Below are positions 23,675-25,132 of a stretch of DNA of 25,132 nt, in pieces. A program made the translations under genes and the position numbers. Source of the stretch: Beijerinckiaceae bacterium (GTDB lineage Bacteria; Pseudomonadota; Alphaproteobacteria; Rhizobiales; Beijerinckiaceae). The stretch's first letter is position 1. The number at the start of each line of letters is the position of its first letter. The stretch covers positions 1-25,132 of the forward strand of contig CANCSY010000023.1 in assembly GCA_947380915.1 (NCBI GenBank). The letters run 5' to 3'. The notes beneath the pieces are model-generated. The model did no database searches. It was not told the origin of the DNA and saw only the letters and a program-made list of their open reading frames with translations.

Positions 23675-25132
23675 ATGGGGCTGGCGGGCGTTCTGCTTTC
23701 GCTGGGGCTGCTGATCTGGCTGGCCTATCGCGGCTGGAGCATTCTGCTGCTGGCGCCCGCCGCAGCCATTCTCGCAGCGTGGCTGGCGGGAGAACCGGCC
23801 CTTGCGCACTGGACACAGACCTTCATGCGCAGCGCTGCGCAATTCATCATGCAGTTCTTCCCGATCTTTCTGCTGGGGGCGCTGTTCGGCAAGCTGATGG
23901 AGGATAGCGGCTCGGTCGCGACCATCGCAGGGTACATTACGGAAAAGCTGGGCGCGCGGCGGGCGGTGCTGGCGGTGGTCCTTGCGGGGGCCCTCGTCAC
24001 CTATGGCGGCGTCAGCCTGTTCGTGGCCTTTTTCGTCATCGCGCCCATGGCGGAGGCCTTGTTTCGCGCGGCGGACATTCCCCGGCGGCTGATGCCCGGC
24101 GCCATCATGCTGGGCGCCTCCACCTTCACCATGTCGGCCCTGCCGGGCGCGCCGTCCATCCAGAACGCCATCCCCATGCCCTTCTTCGGCACCACGCCTT
24201 TTGCGGCGCCGGGATTGGGCGTCATCGCCTCCGCCATCATGCTGACGTTCGGCCTGTGGTGGCTCGCCCGCGCGCAGGCGAGGGCCCGCGCCAAAGGCGA
24301 AGGCTTTGGGGATGAGGCGCGTTCGACGCCAACCGACGCAGCTGCGCAAGACCCCATCGTGCGCGAGCGCGCCACCACCGCCAGCGCCTTCGACCCCAAC
24401 GAGATCGGGCATAGCCGGGAATGCGGAAATGGCCCATCGGCGCCCCTCGCCTTCCTGCCCCTGATTGTCGTGGTCGGCGTCAATCTGGCGATATCGCTTG
24501 TCGTCCTGCCCCATCTCGACGCAGCCTATCTGGCGCAGGAGCAATGGGGCGAGACCTCGCTCGGCGCGGTCGGCGGCGTCTGGGCGGTGGTGACGGCGCT
24601 GGCGGTCGCCATCCTCGTACTGGTGGCGATCAACCATCGACGTATCCCCTCCTTGCGCGCCTCCATGGACGCGGGCGCCAACGCCTCTGTCCTGCCGGTG
24701 CTCAGCGTGGCGAGCCTTGTAGGTTTTGGCTCGGTTGTGGCCGCCCTGCCCGCTTTCGGGCTGGTACGCGACTTTGTGCTGGGCATCGAGGGCGGTCCGC
24801 TGGTGTCGCTCGCGGTAGCGACCAATATTCTGGCGGCGCTGACCGGCTCGGCGTCTGGCGGCCTGACCATTGCGCTCGACGCGCTCGGCGACGCCTATCT
24901 GGCGATAGCCGCCGAAAGGGGCATCGATCCCGGGCTTTTGCACCGCATCGCGGTGATCGGCGCAGGAACCCTCGACATGCTCCCCCACAATGGCGCTGTC
25001 GTGACCGTGCTGGCGGTTTGCGGCGCCAGCCATGGCGACAGCTATTTCGACATCGTCATGGTCGGCGTGGTCAGCTCGCTCATCGCGCTCGCAGCCATCA
25101 TCGGGTTGGGAACCCTGTTCGGCTCATTCTGA
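23675..25132 (+). CDS. GntP-family permease (gluconate/hydroxy-acid:H+ symporter type)
   Basis: Inner-membrane secondary transporter (485 aa) with about a dozen hydrophobic segments. MQFFPIFLLGALFGKLMEDSG, the GGVSLFVAFFVIAPMAEALF region and the C-terminal LTGSASGGLTIALDALG block are typical of GntP/CitM-like permeases. A hydrophilic loop of about 55 residues (about 205-260, rich in Glu, Arg, Ala and Thr) divides the two halves. The ATG is three bases after the patatin stop; GGAGG lies about 11 bases upstream inside that gene. The stop codon TGA is the last three bases of the window, so the gene is complete. Substrate could be gluconate or a hydroxy acid such as 3-hydroxybutyrate; the neighbour favours the latter weakly. 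Confidence 0.9.
   Translation: MGLAGVLLSLGLLIWLAYRGWSILLLAPAAAILAAWLAGEPALAHWTQTFMRSAAQFIMQFFPIFLLGALFGKLMEDSGSVATIAGYITEKLGARRAVLAVVLAGALVTYGGVSLFVAFFVIAPMAEALFRAADIPRRLMPGAIMLGASTFTMSALPGAPSIQNAIPMPFFGTTPFAAPGLGVIASAIMLTFGLWWLARAQARARAKGEGFGDEARSTPTDAAAQDPIVRERATTASAFDPNEIGHSRECGNGPSAPLAFLPLIVVVGVNLAISLVVLPHLDAAYLAQEQWGETSLGAVGGVWAVVTALAVAILVLVAINHRRIPSLRASMDAGANASVLPVLSVASLVGFGSVVAALPAFGLVRDFVLGIEGGPLVSLAVATNILAALTGSASGGLTIALDALGDAYLAIAAERGIDPGLLHRIAVIGAGTLDMLPHNGAVVTVLAVCGASHGDSYFDIVMVGVVSSLIALAAIIGLGTLFGSF

Noticed and set aside
22469..25033. 854-codon minus-strand open frame opposite the patatin and GntP genes
   Set aside because: It is a G+C-rich antisense shadow, full of Arg, Gly, His and Gln with no family pattern, while the plus strand has intact catalytic motifs and membrane segments.

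Overview
The window looks like a chromosomal segment of a G+C-rich alphaproteobacterium, probably Hyphomicrobiales (Rhizobiales). This rests on strong third-position G/C bias, AGGAGG-type ribosome sites, many orphan Bug/TctC binding proteins and a patatin-GntP gene pair. No taxon can be fixed from the sequence alone. No tRNA, rRNA, insertion sequence or CRISPR array was seen.

Layout. (1) 1-2130, plus strand: a DEDDh 3'-5' exonuclease with an extra C-terminal domain, a doubtful small ORF, and an 82-residue hypothetical protein with a very good ribosome site. (2) 2133-11375, minus strand: a ten-gene block that is the core of the window. In transcription order it holds a [2Fe-2S] subunit and a Tat-exported molybdenum hydroxylase subunit, a small cytochrome c, a flavocytochrome-c-type flavoprotein, SoxX, a SoxY-like carrier, SoxZ and SoxA, then a second [2Fe-2S]/molybdenum hydroxylase pair ending at a clear intrinsic terminator. 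(3) 11537-19542: five TctC/Bug-type periplasmic binding proteins on both strands without TctA/TctB membrane subunits, with an SDR oxidoreductase and an SfnG/SsuD-like flavin monooxygenase. (4) 19849-25132, plus strand: an MgtA-type Mg2+ P-type ATPase, a patatin-like lipase and a GntP-family permease whose stop codon is the last base of the window.

How the genes may work together. The Sox-like block has the carrier (YZ), the cysteine-joining cytochrome pair (XA) and a sulfide-dehydrogenase-type flavoprotein. It lacks SoxB and SoxCD, and the SoxY-like protein ends in AACLEDF instead of the sulfur-carrying GGCGG arm. Two periplasmic molybdenum hydroxylases without FAD subunits flank it. The inference is a periplasmic pathway in which a substrate is attached to a SoxYZ-like carrier and/or oxidised by Mo enzymes, with electrons going to c-type cytochromes. 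This would be a variant of, not the same as, classical thiosulfate oxidation. The neighbouring binding proteins and the sulfone/sulfonate-type monooxygenase would fit uptake and breakdown of organic (possibly organosulfur) compounds, but that link is only contextual.
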